Assembly (NCBI GenBank): GCA_963556695.1
Contig: CAUWAG010000004.1
Coordinates: 2,728,001 to 2,792,000, forward strand
DNA: 64,000 nucleotides
Reading direction: 5' to 3'
Source: Anthostomella pinea
Taxonomy: Eukaryota > Ascomycota > Sordariomycetes > Xylariales > Xylariaceae
This document shows positions 47,532-59,486 of the stretch, piece after piece; the stretch's first letter is position 1, and every line of letters starts with the position of its first letter. The position numbers and the translations under genes are program-made. The notes under the pieces are model-generated. The model worked only from the letters and a program-made list of their open reading frames with translations, ran no database searches and had not been told where the DNA came from.

Positions 47532-48128
47532 GCTGATACTACAGAGGAACGAGTGACAATGGTCGGTGTATGCCAGAGGCAGATGCTGAAGCATAGGGTC
47601 GAACGGTTACGCAAGCCGTAGTCGCCCCAGGTTCGTGCCTAGACCCCCTGCTACTAATCTTGCTCTGTCGTGCCAAGCGCGCCTGAGTCAATGTTGGCCC
47701 ATTGCTGGGGTTTCTCAACAGGGCCCCTGGCCCCTGGAAATATGCACAGCACAGGGGTATGCGAGAGACCAACATACGAGCAAGTCGATATGCACGCGCT
47801 GCCACATCTGCAAAGGGACCAACAGCCCCAACTGGGACCTGGCCCTGCATGGACTGGCGTCCCCATCGTGCCGTGCCCAGTCCTTGCATCTCGGGCCGAT
47901 ATTATCGGCTTACAGCCAATGGGCTGGGTGGACACCACCTATGGTCACCAGCTGTCGATCGTGTGGTCTTACATGATGGAGAATGTTGCGCTTGAATCTC
48001 AAAGTGCCCGTAACTGAACAGTTGGGTCACCCTGCTCTACGCCTCTGTTGACTGATCAATTGCAATACACAGGTACTAAGACGGTGGAATCAGCAGCAAA
48101 ACATCAATGACAGGCTGTCAATTAGGCG
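47532..48128. other. interval between two minus-strand pseudogenes
   Basis: About 600 bases, no gene supported. Confidence 0.45.
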
Positions 48129-50370
48129 TCAGAAAGGTTGCGGATCGAGAGACGAGAAGAACTGGTCCCAAGGAACCGAGTCGAGATTCGGTTCGCCTTG
48201 CGTCACAGTCTGCCAAAAATCCCCAAAAGAAGAGCCGATGGCGAAACCAGGGCCCGGACCACCCAGTTCCAGCTCAGCCTGTTGCATCTGAACATCGTCG
48301 AAAGGGCCATGGTCGTCAGGCACCACACCTGCGAGGTTACCAGTCAAATCATGAGTCCCCGAGGCTGATCCATCCTGGAGATGTATCCCATGCTTCCGCA
48401 ACATCACACCCACCGAATCCAAAGACCGACTCAGAAGCCTCGAGATATCTCTGGCGCTCTCAAGCATGTGCAGGACAGCTCTAACCTCCGCCTTCCTCCT
48501 CTCTTCTTCGTCTCCTTCGACCCGATTGAAGCACAGGTCCGTGACCATGACCACGAGGGCGAGATGCGTGAAGTGCACCGCGATCTCCATACGCGCCGTC
48601 GCGATGGAGGAAGAGCCACCACTTACCGCCGCTTGGGGAGCTTCGTAACCCGCGATGACCGCGCGTGCGGACTCCAGACACGCTTGTCGTGAGTAGGCAT
48701 ACCGCGCGTCGGAGGACTGTCTCAGTAGAAACCTCTGATGCAGCCTGCACCGTCTGGTATGAGCCGCGGTCGAGATGCAGTATCGCATCATAGGGATATG
48801 AGGGAATAGGGCCTCGAGAGGCTTGCTTTTGCGCCGACTTTCGGCATCGAGGCGGAAGTAGACCGGCAGGTTTGAGATGTAACCGGTGAGCTTCTGGTCG
48901 AGGGTGATGATCTGCTCGTACGGTATCTGCCTGAGCTGAGGCATCCCCAGCGGCACCGTGTCCGTCATCTCGCGGCAGATGTGGGCGAGGCGGACTCTGG
49001 CGAGGAAGAATGTCTTGCTGGCCGGTTGGGATGCGTCTGTTGCCTCATCGTCATCGTCCAGGGCCATCTCATCGCCGTTGCAGTTACAGTCGCTGGGGAG
49101 GTTGATGTGGATGTGGTTGGGATGGATGAAGTACACGCCTTCTTGTGGACCGGAGATGGTCGACCATAGCCTGATAAGAAGTGAGCGCCAAATAGAATCG
49201 CCTGGAGAGAAGACAGGTGCCCACCAGTCCGAAGCTGCTATGTGCCAGAATATCCTTCGTTTGACTTCAAGGTCAACCAAGGCACGAATGCTGGTCCCCT
49301 GTTCCTTTTGGGGCTCATTCTCAGCGTCCAGTCGATGTAAGCGAAGATCCCGAGCGATCGAAATAGCTGTTGTGGTCAGAAGACGAGCTCTTGCCGAGTA
49401 CCCATCGAGGTGTTTGGTGACATAAGTCATCAAGATGACTGCTTGAAGATCTTCAAGTGTGCCCGAGGTGTTCCGCTGCGAATGATCCAGAACGTCCAGA
49501 GCACCACTGCTCCAGAACTTCGAGAGGCGAACGGCGTCGCGTCCAGTAGTCGGTACTTCAGATCCGAGAGCGGGCTCATAGAAAAAGGCACTGAGTGCGA
49601 ATAGCGACAGTAGTAAAGCAGCTTGGCCTGGCAGAACCGATTCATCTTGACTCATCCGCAGGTAGAAGGTCTTGAGGAGAGACCGCACAGTTGGGATATG
49701 CAGTATGCGACACACATGGTCGACATTGTCCACGTAATTCTCGAGGAGCAGAACTGATACCTCGTATGGCGGGAATGTCACCCGAATGGTGTCATGTGAT
49801 CGGGGGTCCTCCAAGGTTGATGCGGGATGCTGCAGGTAGCCTTGCGTAGAAAGTATCCCCTGCGTGCTTCTTATCTGAACCGCCAGATCTGTCGAAATAG
49901 AATGAAGCTACACGGTCGTTAGGCGCTCGTAAGGGCATCAAGGCTCAATCTCATGAGCAACGGATATCTACATACCAGCGAATCCTCTCTCATACCAATA
50001 TTTTCGAGCAAGTGCAAGTCTTTGTCTCGTCCCTGATGGACTCCGGATGTGATGACCTCCTCGGAACTGGGGTTGGGCTCCAGATCCCTCGTGATATGAC
50101 CGTCTTTGAAGGAATGCTTCGGGAGGAGGAGAGACTCCAGTCGCCCGATACGTCCCAAGAGGTCAACCTCAGTGGGTAGCGTAGTAGAGACCGACTCTGC
50201 CTAGGGACTCGGTGGTTGGGTCACGAAATTACATGTGATCCCACGAGAAGAGCAATTGAACATGGTTGGACTCGATTGCATCGTAGTTTTCGTACCCGAC
50301 ACGAGGTACAAGATTTTCGTTCTTGGCGGGCTCTCCTCGGCATAGCTGCGTGCAATGCGACGGTTGTCAT
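48129..50370 (-). pseudogene. Zn(II)2Cys6 transcription factor gene with broken zinc cluster
   Basis: Exon 1 runs from ATG 50370 (or 50343) to 49976; a 68-nt intron (GTATGT..TGTAG) leads to exon 2, 49907..48129. Exon 1 encodes RKSCTSCRVRKLRCNRVQPCS, then loses one base near 50246. The rest of the cluster (NCSSRGITCNFV) is therefore in another frame, and a TAG follows after PPSP, where CAG would fit. The 3' part of exon 1 has a leucine-rich linker (VDLLGRIGRLESLLLP). Exon 2 is a full fungal-specific regulator domain of nearly 600 codons without stops (..HLDGYSARARLLTTTAISIARDLRLHRLD..). It is divergent from the oxidoreductase at 50670, 300 bases away, a layout common for pathway regulators. 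Confidence 0.75.
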
Positions 50371-50669
50371 CGAAGGAACAAGTGGTAGATGGAGGCTCCA
50401 TGGAGGTCCATGGACCGTTATTAATAGAGATCCGCGGATTCGGTCGAGGTACTGACGCTGATGAGAAATCAAGCCGGACGACTGAAGGACGACTGAACAA
50501 TTAGTAAGCAAAACCTGCAAGTAAGATGTGTAAGGGGTTGTGGTTCAGCCCCCTGCAGCGGACCTCCGCGGAGCGTTCCGTAGTATATAGCATCCGACGC
50601 ATCGATGAGCCAGAGGAAGAGAAGGTGTCTTCATTGGGTAATGACATGAAACTGCATCAAACGTTCATC
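50371..50669. promoter_or_regulatory. shared divergent promoter of the regulator pseudogene and the oxidoreductase
   Basis: Roughly 300 bases between two start codons pointing away from each other. No specific binding site was identified. Confidence 0.4.
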
Positions 50670-51881
50670 ATGCCCAAACAGGCGATTGTCAATATTCAGG
50701 AGGATGTCCAGTCGGTCGACATCATCGACACCCCTATTCCGACTCCCAAGGACAAGGAAATTGTGATCAGAGTTGTCGTTGCCGGAAGTAACCCAAAGGA
50801 CTGGAAAATGCCGCTGTGGTACGCTTTGTCTCATCATGAGGTTTTGAGCCTCTTCGGTTCTCTTTGAGCTAACCCCCTGCATAGGCACAACTTCCCTCAC
50901 AACAGCGGCGACGACATGGCCGGCGTCGTATACTCGGTCGGCAAAGACGTGTATGAGTTCAAGCCGGGAGACCGCGTCGCGGCTTTTCACGAAGTCTCCT
51001 TGCAAGGCGGCTTTACGGAGAACGGTGCCTTCGCCGAGTACGCCGTGGCTCCAGACTGGACGACTTTCCATGTTCCGCACAACATATCTTTCGAGGAGGC
51101 CGCCACTATGCCTGTCGCAGCCCTCACCGCTGCGATTGCTCTCTTTTGCGATATGAAGCTGCCGGCACCCCACGCCATGCCTGCACAGGCTGAGAGAAAG
51201 ACGCCCCTCTTGATATACGGTGTCTCGTCCGCCGTTGGTGCATTCGCCGCCAAGCTCGCACGGCTCTCCGGAATCGGTCCTATCATCGGCGTGGCCGGTC
51301 GAGCTGGCGACTTTGCACGCACTCTCGTTGATCACGTCGTTGATTATCGCCAGGGCGAAGACGCCGTCGTGGCAGCCGTCGAGGCGATCCTCGAGAAGGA
51401 AGGGCTGGGCAGCAAGGTGCCCTATGTCCTCGACGCAATCAGTGAGCACGGGTCACTCGAAACAACCCTTCGCTTCATCGATCCTAATGGCGGCACTGTC
51501 AGCACCGTGCTGCCTCCCAACTTGTTTGCCAAGGACAAGGAGAACTTCGCATACCCCGCTGGCGTGACTGCTATCAACAGTGCTGTCCCTCTGGTCCACG
51601 CGACCCACAAGGATTTCGGATACATCTGGTCACGCTATCTGGGGAGGCTTCTGGAGGACGGACGATTGAAGCCTCATCCGTATGAGGTTATCCCTGGTGG
51701 TCTGAATGGTGTGTTGACGGGATTGAAGAAACTGAAGAACGGGGAAGCTAGTGCCGTCAAGTATGTCTTCAGGATCGAGGAGACAGATGATGGATATGTC
51801 AGCCAAAACTCGGGGAAGCCAGTCCCGGCTGCAGCCCACGAGAACACCCACCCACTCAGGAACTTCCCCTTTCCTGCATGA
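50670..51881 (+). CDS. zinc-type alcohol dehydrogenase/quinone oxidoreductase-like enzyme (MDR superfamily)
   Basis: Two exons, 50670..50818 and 50885..51881, 381 aa. The 66-nt intron (GTACGC..ATAG) restores a Trp between KMPL and HNFPHNSGDDMAG. MDR landmarks are NPKDWK, GDDMAGVVYSVG, FKPGDRVAAF, AFAEYAV, and the Rossmann loop GVSSAVGAFAAKLARLSG with YVLDAISEHG downstream. It lacks the structural-zinc Cys set of classical ADHs, as in trans-enoyl-reductase and quinone-reductase relatives. Start MPKQ is chosen; the in-frame ATG at 50646 would add eight residues. Substrate cannot be inferred. Confidence 0.85.
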
Positions 51882-52008
51882 TGGTCGAGTTTGCCCGCGG
51901 CATTCTCAGGTTCATCTCTATTTCATAACTTTCACATACCTTCATAAGGGCAAATAGCTGCACAGGCTGCATAGCAGTTGTATTCAGAGCAACTCACTAC
52001 TTACACCG

Positions 52009-53584
52009 TCATGGATCAAGCTTCTGATGCTTGAAGGGCTTCTTCCCGTCGCCCTCGCCATATACAGCTGTTACGTGACCTTGTCCTCGGAGCTTGTATT
52101 TGTAGATGGTCAGGCCCTCCAAGCCTACAGGTCCCCTAGAATGTATCATATTGGTGCTGATACCGACTTCGGTGCCGAAGCCGTATCTCATACCGTCGGC
52201 AAAGCGAGTCGACGAATTCCAGTAGACTCCAGCAGCGTCAATACTGGACATGAACTGCTCGGCGAGCTCAGACGACGAGGTCAAGATGACGTCGGTGTGC
52301 TTCGAGCCATGGGTATTGATATGGGATATCGCCTCGTCAATACCAGAAACCGCCTTGACTGCCAGTGTAAGACTGAGAAATTCCGTATCGTAGTCAACAT
52401 CCTTGGCGTCTTGAAGCTTAGACGAGAGCTCAGAAGACAACCTGCTGGCCAGGGCTGATTTTGTCTTGGGATCGCACCGCAGCACCACTTCCTTTGCTAT
52501 CAATGCTTCCGCTACTACGGGTAGAGTAGTCTCAATGGCTGATTCTTGGACCAGTAGAGTCTCCAAGCTATTGCAAGCAGCCGGGTAGCTTGTTTTTGAG
52601 TCGACAATAACGTCAGCCGCCGTCTTTGGTTCGGCCGATTGCTCGAGGAAGACCGAGCATAAGCCATCTGCATGCCCAAGGACAGGGATCTTGGTGCCAG
52701 ATTTGATGGATCGCACCAGTTCATTGGAGCCTCTTGGGACAACAAGATCGATGTACTGGTCCAGTTCCAGTAGTTGCGGGATCACATCCCTTGTGGTGAC
52801 GAGCTGAATGGCGTTGTTGGGGACCTTTGTTTTCTCTAGCGCGGCGGAGATGACCTTGGATATGGCGATGAATGACTCAGTAGACTCCTTGCCCCCTGAA
52901 AATTTCGTCAGTGATCGACATCAGCCTTGGATTGGAGGGAAATAGGGCGTCTCACCCTTGAGGATAGCTGCGTTGCCCGACTTGACGGCCAGAGAGGCAA
53001 TATTGGCGATTACCTCAGGGCGAGCCTCGAAGATGATCAGGAGGACACCAATAGGACAGCTGACTCGGGTTAACTCCAACCCATCATCGAGCAGCGTTCT
53101 TAAGTCCACCTTGCCAACTGAATGCAACATTAGCCAGAGCCCGTATAATCACGTGAACGCGACGATTATTCCAAACAGAAATCCATTGATCGATGATGAA
53201 TTGAATGGTTACTCGAAATGACCAGAGAGTCGGCTCAAAACGTGACAACTGGTGCTTGAGGAATGGCAGGTAACCAGCCTTACCTGGATCTTCAAGTTCT
53301 CGAACGTCTAGGATGCCCTTCAGCATGTCCTCCCATTTCCCCTTTTTACCCAAATCCAGTCGTGAGACCAAGCTCTGGCTTAGCTGACCATGTTCGGCAG
53401 CCACGCGGGCACCCTCAAGGTCTCGAGCATTAGCTGCTAATATGTCGTCCCGAGCTGCGGCGAGGCCTGCATGTATCGCCGTCAAAGCATCGTTCCTTGC
53501 GGACGTCGGCAGGGTTGCCAGCACGTGAGAGGCAGTCTTGGCTTGTTTTGCCGCCTCGGCAGGGGATGAACTTGTCAACGACAT
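52009..53584 (-). CDS. pro2: glutamate-5-semialdehyde dehydrogenase (gamma-glutamyl phosphate reductase)
   Basis: Three exons on the minus strand: 53584..53284, 53117..52956, 52895..52009; 1350 nt, 449 aa. Donors are GTAAGG and GTGAGA. The product reduces gamma-glutamyl phosphate to glutamate semialdehyde with NADPH, the second step of proline synthesis. Landmarks: N-terminal [69 protein letters not shown], and the catalytic Cys in [12 protein letters not shown] at about residue 234. The tail [13 protein letters not shown] is typical of the eukaryotic and bacterial ProA family. Length matches the family. No predicted targeting signal; cytosolic. Confidence 0.93.
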
Positions 53585-55198
53585 GCCGTTCTTCTTGTCG
53601 CTGTATCGAAGATGGAGAGCGTGAATCTTTGTAGATTTGTAGGTCTCACAGAGCCAAACAGCACCTGCAAAGTGTGATTCACCTGCTAGCGCACTGACCA
53701 CCGGGCACTGCCGGTTTTCGGGCGGAGAGGTATTGCATAACCTAAAAGCCCCTAAACCTGCAACTTTTCCAGGGCGTCTCACCGCCCATTATACCAGGCG
53801 CCGTAAAGTCGGGTCCTCTCTCTGCCTCTGCGCTCACCCACGCCGACAACACAGATACTTGACCACAGATGAAGCGAAGTTCATCTAAAGTCATAGTGTA
53901 TGTCAACCGAGGCCATGGCTGTGACACGGGCCTCATCCGCCACTGCTCCGACAAACTTGTAGGCAACAATCGTCGCTGGGGACAGCTCCCAGGTTGTTCG
54001 TTCAGCGATAACCCACCCCAAGGGAAACCAGCCTCGGGAGCCTGTCGGTGCCTCACCGCTCATAAGACGCGATTGCACCGGCAACGATGCTCGAGTTGAG
54101 TGATCCCTCATCTTTGGGCTGCTTGATAGCACAGTAGTCATTGACTTCATCACATCATGACGCTTTTATGGCACTCCAAAACACAACACAGGGTGTTGGG
54201 TGCCGAGGTCAGGTCACACGCGCAGACCGTGGCGCATGATCAGAGATGGATCAGAGATGTAGTAGGATAGAATAGAAGCCGCATTACGCAAGCGGCGTTA
54301 TGAGAGCGTTACACGAGGACATCGGACGATAGACGACCTCGAGTAGCACGATCGCGATATCAACGTCTCCCGGAACCTTACTGCAAAGCCGAACTTTTCG
54401 TCGAGGATGTGGTACCGCATCATCCAAGCTTTTAAGATGTATGATACCAGGTATCTAGGAGCCCGTCAATATATGCTCTTGAGCTTTGGTCGTTATGCTA
54501 TCAGTCCGTTTGCGGATATGTACACCCTTGCCTGCTGCAACCCCGACCTGCTGATGAGAGCACACCATCCGGAGCCACCAAGCCGGTGAGGACCCTGGGC
54601 TCGGAGCCTGCGGTCTCGGTGCTTCGGCCTTTCGAATGGCACCTATTATACACAGAGACCTGCAGTGACTGGTCAGAGGTAGGTTATCGTCTCTTCTTAT
54701 TAAGGTATGCTTCCTCGAAGCCATCCCCCGCTTCCCCTCCACGGACAATGGCTGCATTCAACCCTGGATACATATATTCAGTGCCCTGCATTGAAGATCC
54801 ACCCATATGTACTGCCGCGGACGGTGGTATATTCGTCTTATTCCCTGCCTGATAGTCCCACTTCCCCCAGCAGGTTTGCTCTCTCTGAAGCTCATTCAAG
54901 CTCATTCACACGACCCAAGCTTTCTTGCTATTTGCTTGCATTGTTTTCACCAAGACATCTAGCACCGCGGTCTCTTGGCAACTACATTTACTACATCCCA
55001 GGAAACCACACGTAACCCCTGGACGCTCCGATATCCGTTGGCGCCGCGTTGCACCAGCATCACACACGAAGTATCATCTTGACTTGCTATCGCACTCGCC
55101 TACTACCTCCTGCTTTCACCGCTATCTGCTAATCTCTAGATCGGCGGCTAACCAGCTGACTGTACCGCTCTGGGCACGAAGACGGGAGGGACGTTGAG
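53585..55198. other. intergenic region between PRO2 and the MFS transporter
   Basis: About 1.6 kb of divergent promoter space. Short frames in it show no domain or exon chain. A CT-rich leader precedes the transporter start. Confidence 0.45.
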
Positions 55199-57058
55199 AT
55201 GTCCAATGAGTCTTATGATCTGAACGAGCTATTCCGAGACGTCGGTAGCTCGCCTGAGCGGCGATCAACGGAAAGGGGGCGCAACAGCTCGCCTCTTCGT
55301 AGTATCGAGATAGACCCGATAGGACCCACGCCACGGCTACCACCACCGATACATAGTACAGCCAGTGATGAAGATGGGCCACGAGATCTTTCGGCCTCTC
55401 CGGCGCAAAGAGAAGGGTCGCTTGCTTCTTCGGCGCCGATGCCTGCAATCATCATCCCTAGAAACAAACGGAGAGGCTTGCTGGCGTGGATGGCTGTCTT
55501 GCCAGAAGTCGATCGACCGTATGACTATGGGAACTCGACCAAATGGACCATCACGATCCTCGCAGCGTTGGCTGGCTGCGCAGCACCCATGGGCTCAGCT
55601 ATACTCTACCGTAAGCCAAGCACCCGCCGTACCTATATACCCCATCAACTCGACCTGCCTTCACCGTCATCGTCCCTACGAAGGACCTCAGTGGATCAGC
55701 TTGCTAACAGTTCTGTAGCCGCACTGCCCGAGATGGCGAAAGATCTGAACGTCGCCCCGACGCTTGTTAACTTCGCCGTCGCCTTTTACATGCTAGCGAT
55801 GTCGATCTTCCCTCTATGGTGGTCGTCATTCTCCGAGAGGTTCGGTCGCCGCTCCGTCTACCTGACCTCTTTCCTCCTGAACATCGCGTTTTCCATAGGC
55901 AGCGGGTTCAGCCGCAACATCGCCATGCTGATCGTCTTCCGCGTGCTATCGGGCGGCGCGGCAGCCTCGGCGCAAGCTGTCGGTGCCGGTACCATTGCCG
56001 ACATCTGGGAGTCGAGAGAGCGTGGTAGCGCGATGGGCATCTTCTATCTTGGGCCACTCATGGGCCCCCTGCTCGCCCCTATCATCGGAGGTGGACTGAC
56101 GGCTAGCGCCGGGTGGCGATCGACAATGTGGTTTCTCGCTGCTTACGGCGCCTTCGTCTGGGTGGCTGTTCTGATCGGCGTACCGGAGACGCTCGCGCGG
56201 GAAAAACAGCAACAGATAGCAGCAGCCGTGACGCTCCCCGACCCATCCCCACCCCCCGACGGCAACGAAAACGGCCTCTCCCAAACCCCGAGCCGACGCT
56301 CCGTGCGCCTCAAGACGAGGAAGACGGGCGCCTGGCTCAAACGCCTGCTCATCGACCCCCTCACCATCCTGACCTACATCCGGTTCCCGGCGATCGCGCT
56401 GACAGTCTCGTACGCCGCGGTCACGTTTGGCTCTCTGTACGTTCTTAACATCAGCATACAGTCGGTCTTCTCGGCGCCGCCGTACGGCTTCTCGCCCATC
56501 GTCGTCGGGCTGCTGTACGTGCCGGCCTCGTCGGGCTACTTCATCGCGTCGCTGCTGGGAGGGCCATGGCTGGACCGCATCATGATGCGTGAGGCGCGCA
56601 AGGCGGGCCGCTACGACGCCCGCGGCAAGCTCATCGTGCTCCCCGAGTTCCGCATGGCCGAGAACGCCTGGCTGTCGGCCAGCCTGTACCCGGGCGCGCT
56701 GATCTGGTACGGCTGGTCGGTGCAGTACGGCGTGCACTGGATCGTGCCCGCGGTCGCCAACTTCTTCTTCGGCCTCGGCAGCATGCTGGTCTTCAGCATG
56801 GCGACGACCATGCTGACCGAGTTCATGCCAAGAAGCAGTAGTTCCGGCGTCGCCCTCAATAACTTCGTCCGCAACATCCTCAGCTGCATCGGCGGTATCG
56901 CCGGGCAGCCGCTCATCGATGCAATAGGTAATGGGTGGCTGGCTACGGGCGTGGCGATTATTGCGTGGGTCATGGGCAATTATTGCATCTTCACGGTGCG
57001 GCGCAATGCCGAGAGGTGGAGGATTCAGATGGATGATGCTATGAGCAGGCAGCGATGA
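55199..57058 (+). CDS. MFS transporter, drug:H+ antiporter (DHA1/Qdr-like)
   Basis: Two exons, 55199..55610 and 55719..57058, 583 aa. The 108-nt intron is a multiple of three without stops, so an unspliced reading is open, but splicing (GTAAGC..TGTAG) restores SAILYPALPEMAKDLNV, the usual first-helix sequence. A hydrophilic N-terminus of about 110 residues precedes TM1. The antiporter motif A is near FSERFGRRSVYL, and motif C-like GPLMGPLLAPIIGG lies in TM5. The family exports drugs, polyamines, organic acids or monoamines across the plasma membrane. A central loop of about 60 polar residues (after VPETLA) separates two halves. Confidence 0.85.
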   Translation: MSNESYDLNELFRDVGSSPERRSTERGRNSSPLRSIEIDPIGPTPRLPPPIHSTASDEDGPRDLSASPAQREGSLASSAPMPAIIIPRNKRRGLLAWMAVLPEVDRPYDYGNSTKWTITILAALAGCAAPMGSAILYRKPSTRRTYIPHQLDLPSPSSSLRRTSVDQLANSSVAALPEMAKDLNVAPTLVNFAVAFYMLAMSIFPLWWSSFSERFGRRSVYLTSFLLNIAFSIGSGFSRNIAMLIVFRVLSGGAAASAQAVGAGTIADIWESRERGSAMGIFYLGPLMGPLLAPIIGGGLTASAGWRSTMWFLAAYGAFVWVAVLIGVPETLAREKQQQIAAAVTLPDPSPPPDGNENGLSQTPSRRSVRLKTRKTGAWLKRLLIDPLTILTYIRFPAIALTVSYAAVTFGSLYVLNISIQSVFSAPPYGFSPIVVGLLYVPASSGYFIASLLGGPWLDRIMMREARKAGRYDARGKLIVLPEFRMAENAWLSASLYPGALIWYGWSVQYGVHWIVPAVANFFFGLGSMLVFSMATTMLTEFMPRSSSSGVALNNFVRNILSCIGGIAGQPLIDAIGNGWLATGVAIIAWVMGNYCIFTVRRNAERWRIQMDDAMSRQR

Positions 57059-57399
57059 ATGTCTGCGATAGGGAGTTGTGGACTGGCTTAGGGAGTAGGA
57101 GGTGCTGGGAGATGGTCGGCATATACGCGTTATATGCTGCTTATGTGATGACGAGTTACGACTAGCATGGCTTGCATAGCGTTGCACAGCGGGCGTTTGG
57201 TTGTTTCCCTGGGCGAACTTCTAGATATCTAGATTACTTGCCAACACCTGTATATAGGATACCACCTTTATATCATGCGTCGTGTCTCAGAACCCTCAGT
57301 TCTTGATTTCTATATACGTGACCGTCATCCATCTATGCATTCAGTCATCATGGCCACCACCACCACCACAACACTCTCGCTCTCACTCTCTCACCCTCC
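57059..57399. other. convergent 3' intergenic region
   Basis: About 340 bases between the 3' ends of the transporter and the PLP enzyme; includes a CACCAC-type microsatellite near 57355. No gene. Confidence 0.5.
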
Positions 57400-58889
57400 T
57401 CACTTCCCCTCCGCAGGCGCAAAAAGCTCCCCCAGCGCCTCCAAGCTCACATTCCCGCCCGACAGCACAATCCCAACATCCCAGCCCTCCTCGCCAGCCT
57501 CCCGCTCCACAAGCGCCCGGAAGTCCTCATTATACAGCGCGACAGCCACGGGCACAGCAGCGCTCGGCTCGACGACCATCTTGAAGCGCTCGTAGACGAG
57601 CCTTAGCGCGCTCTTGATCTCATCCTCGGCGACGCTGTAGAATCCGCCGACGAGGCGCCGCTCGTAGATGACGGACCACGGGATCTTGCCGACGGGCGTG
57701 CGCAGCCCGTCGGCGATTGTCAGAGTCGACACGGTCTCGACGCGCGTCCCGGACTCGTAGCCCCGCTTGCCGTCGTCGGCGCCCTCGAACGACGGCTCGC
57801 ACCCGAAGACGCGGATTCCCGTGCCCTCGCACGATAGGGCGACGCCTGAGAGCATGCCGCCGCCGCCGCAGGGGGCTAAGATGGCGTCGAGGCCTTTCTT
57901 TTGCTTGGGAGTAGTCGTCTTGGGCTCGGTCTTGTCTTCTTCTGGCCCTGTCGTTGTCGTTGTCGTCGTCGTTGTCGTCGTTGTCGAGGGTAGAGGAGCA
58001 GAAGGTAGAGGAGCAGAGGGTGGAGGAGCAGAAGATCCAGCACCCGGCGCCGCGAAGCTGCACTTTGGCTGTCTAGCCGCTGCTTCCTTCCCCTCAACCT
58101 CAGCGGCAGCAGCAGCCTCCATCATACCCCTAACATCATCCTGCAACTCCAGCCCCAGCGTGCCCTGTCCCAATATGATATCGGGGTGATCATAAGGCGG
58201 CACCAGCCTTGCGCCCGTCTCCTCGATGATCTTCGCCACGACGGCCTCGCGCTCGACGCTCGTACTCCCACTAAAAACTACGTTGGCGCCGTAGCCCTTG
58301 GTGGCGGCGATCTTGGGCGCGGCCGAGATGGACGGCATGACTATGTGCGCGGGGATGCCGTTGGTGCGCGCGGCGAGGGAGAGGGCTTGGGCGTGGTTGC
58401 CTTTTTGTTGTGTCTCGTTAGTAGGGGCTGGTAGGGGCATTGGTTGCTGGACGGAAGGCGGTGGGTAGTATGAGGTCTTTAGAGCAGTTACGTACTCGAG
58501 CCATGCTCTTTGAGTCCACCCCAGAATATGGATAGCCACTTGACTTGACCGTATACCTCACTGGGCTGGCACATGATACCGTACGATGTCTCCCCGCAAC
58601 AAACCACAGGCAAGTCGAGCTTTGAAGCATAGTATACCTCGCAAGACGCTTGCCTTCCGCTTTTCCGGAGTAGATACTCAAGGCTCACTCGTCAGGGCAC
58701 TCGCCCCCTCAACGACAGCCTTTCCTACTCATCGTCACCCCCGGATCACATACAATACCAACCTCGCATTCCTCTCACCCGGTAGGTATGCACAGCCTCT
58801 CAGACACAAAACTCATGAACCCGGACTCACACCCAGACACCACCACGCCAGAAAAGCCCCCTCAAGACCGCCCAGCTCAACAACCTCTT

Positions 58890-58920
<31 letters not shown>

Positions 58921-59486
58921 TCACCATCCCCATCACCATCACCAAGTCCAACACCACCCCAAACAAGAACAAAACAAACCGCATAAAAAAAGGAAACAAA
59001 ACTCACCACTACTATGCGTAACAACCCCCCTCTCCCGGCCCCCACCCTCCACCCACCCCTCCTCCCTTACCAGCCTGCCCACCGCATGGAACGCGCCCCT
59101 CACTTTAAACGCGCCCACGCGCTGCAGGTTCTCGCACTTGAACCACAGCCGCATCGTCGGGCTCGCCGGCGAGCGGCCCGTCCAAAGCGAACTCTCCAGG
59201 GACTGGGGCTCGCGCATCGTCGACGCGAGCGCCGTGAGCGTCGCGTTGGTCAGCGTGGGCGTGTGGTGGACTGGCGACGGGCTCGGGTCAGTACTTAGGG
59301 AGCAGCTGGATTATCTGAGAGTTATAGATAGGGTATGATGTATGTAGGCGGTTCTGGCTCTTGAGGTGTATGTATGACAGGCGCATGAAATAACTCATAT
59401 AATTGCTTACTGGAGGACTTGATGAGCTCGTGGGCCGCGACGACGGAGGCGCGGGTCAGTGGGGGCGCGGTGGACGGGTCGGCCAT
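57400..59486 (-). CDS. PLP fold-type II enzyme: threonine/serine dehydratase or serine racemase-like
   Basis: Three exons on the minus strand: 59486..59411, 59270..59007, 58400..57400; 1341 nt, 446 aa. Intron 1 (GTAAGC, acceptor GCCAG) restores [12 protein letters not shown]; intron 2 joins THSS to [14 protein letters not shown]-enzyme landmarks: [18 protein letters not shown] with the cofactor Lys in AFKVRG, SSGNHAQ, and the phosphate loop CGGGGMLSG. The C-terminus [10 protein letters not shown] is the usual pyridine-binding Ser region. Reaction is PLP-dependent elimination or racemisation of a hydroxy-amino acid; specificity cannot be set. Oddities: an insert of about 70 residues, with a run of 12 Thr, splits the two lobes just before the Gly loop, and intron 2 is 606 nt long, far above the window norm. 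Confidence 0.85.
58891..58920. repeat. (CCCTCA)5 tract inside an intron
   Basis: Five exact copies of CCCTCA. On the transcribed (minus) strand this is GGGTGA repeated, a G-run array about 90-120 nt downstream of the 5' splice site of intron 2 of the PLP-enzyme gene. Confidence 0.85.

Noticed and set aside
48129..49814. 561-aa frame taken as a complete gene
   Set aside because: It begins at TTG in the middle of an exon; the frame continues upstream to a splice acceptor at 49908 and the gene has a 5' exon with a zinc cluster.
55946..57187. 413-codon open frame on the minus strand
   Set aside because: Antisense shadow of the GC-rich MFS transporter exon; no domain, and residue composition (Arg/His/Gln-rich) is typical of an antisense frame.
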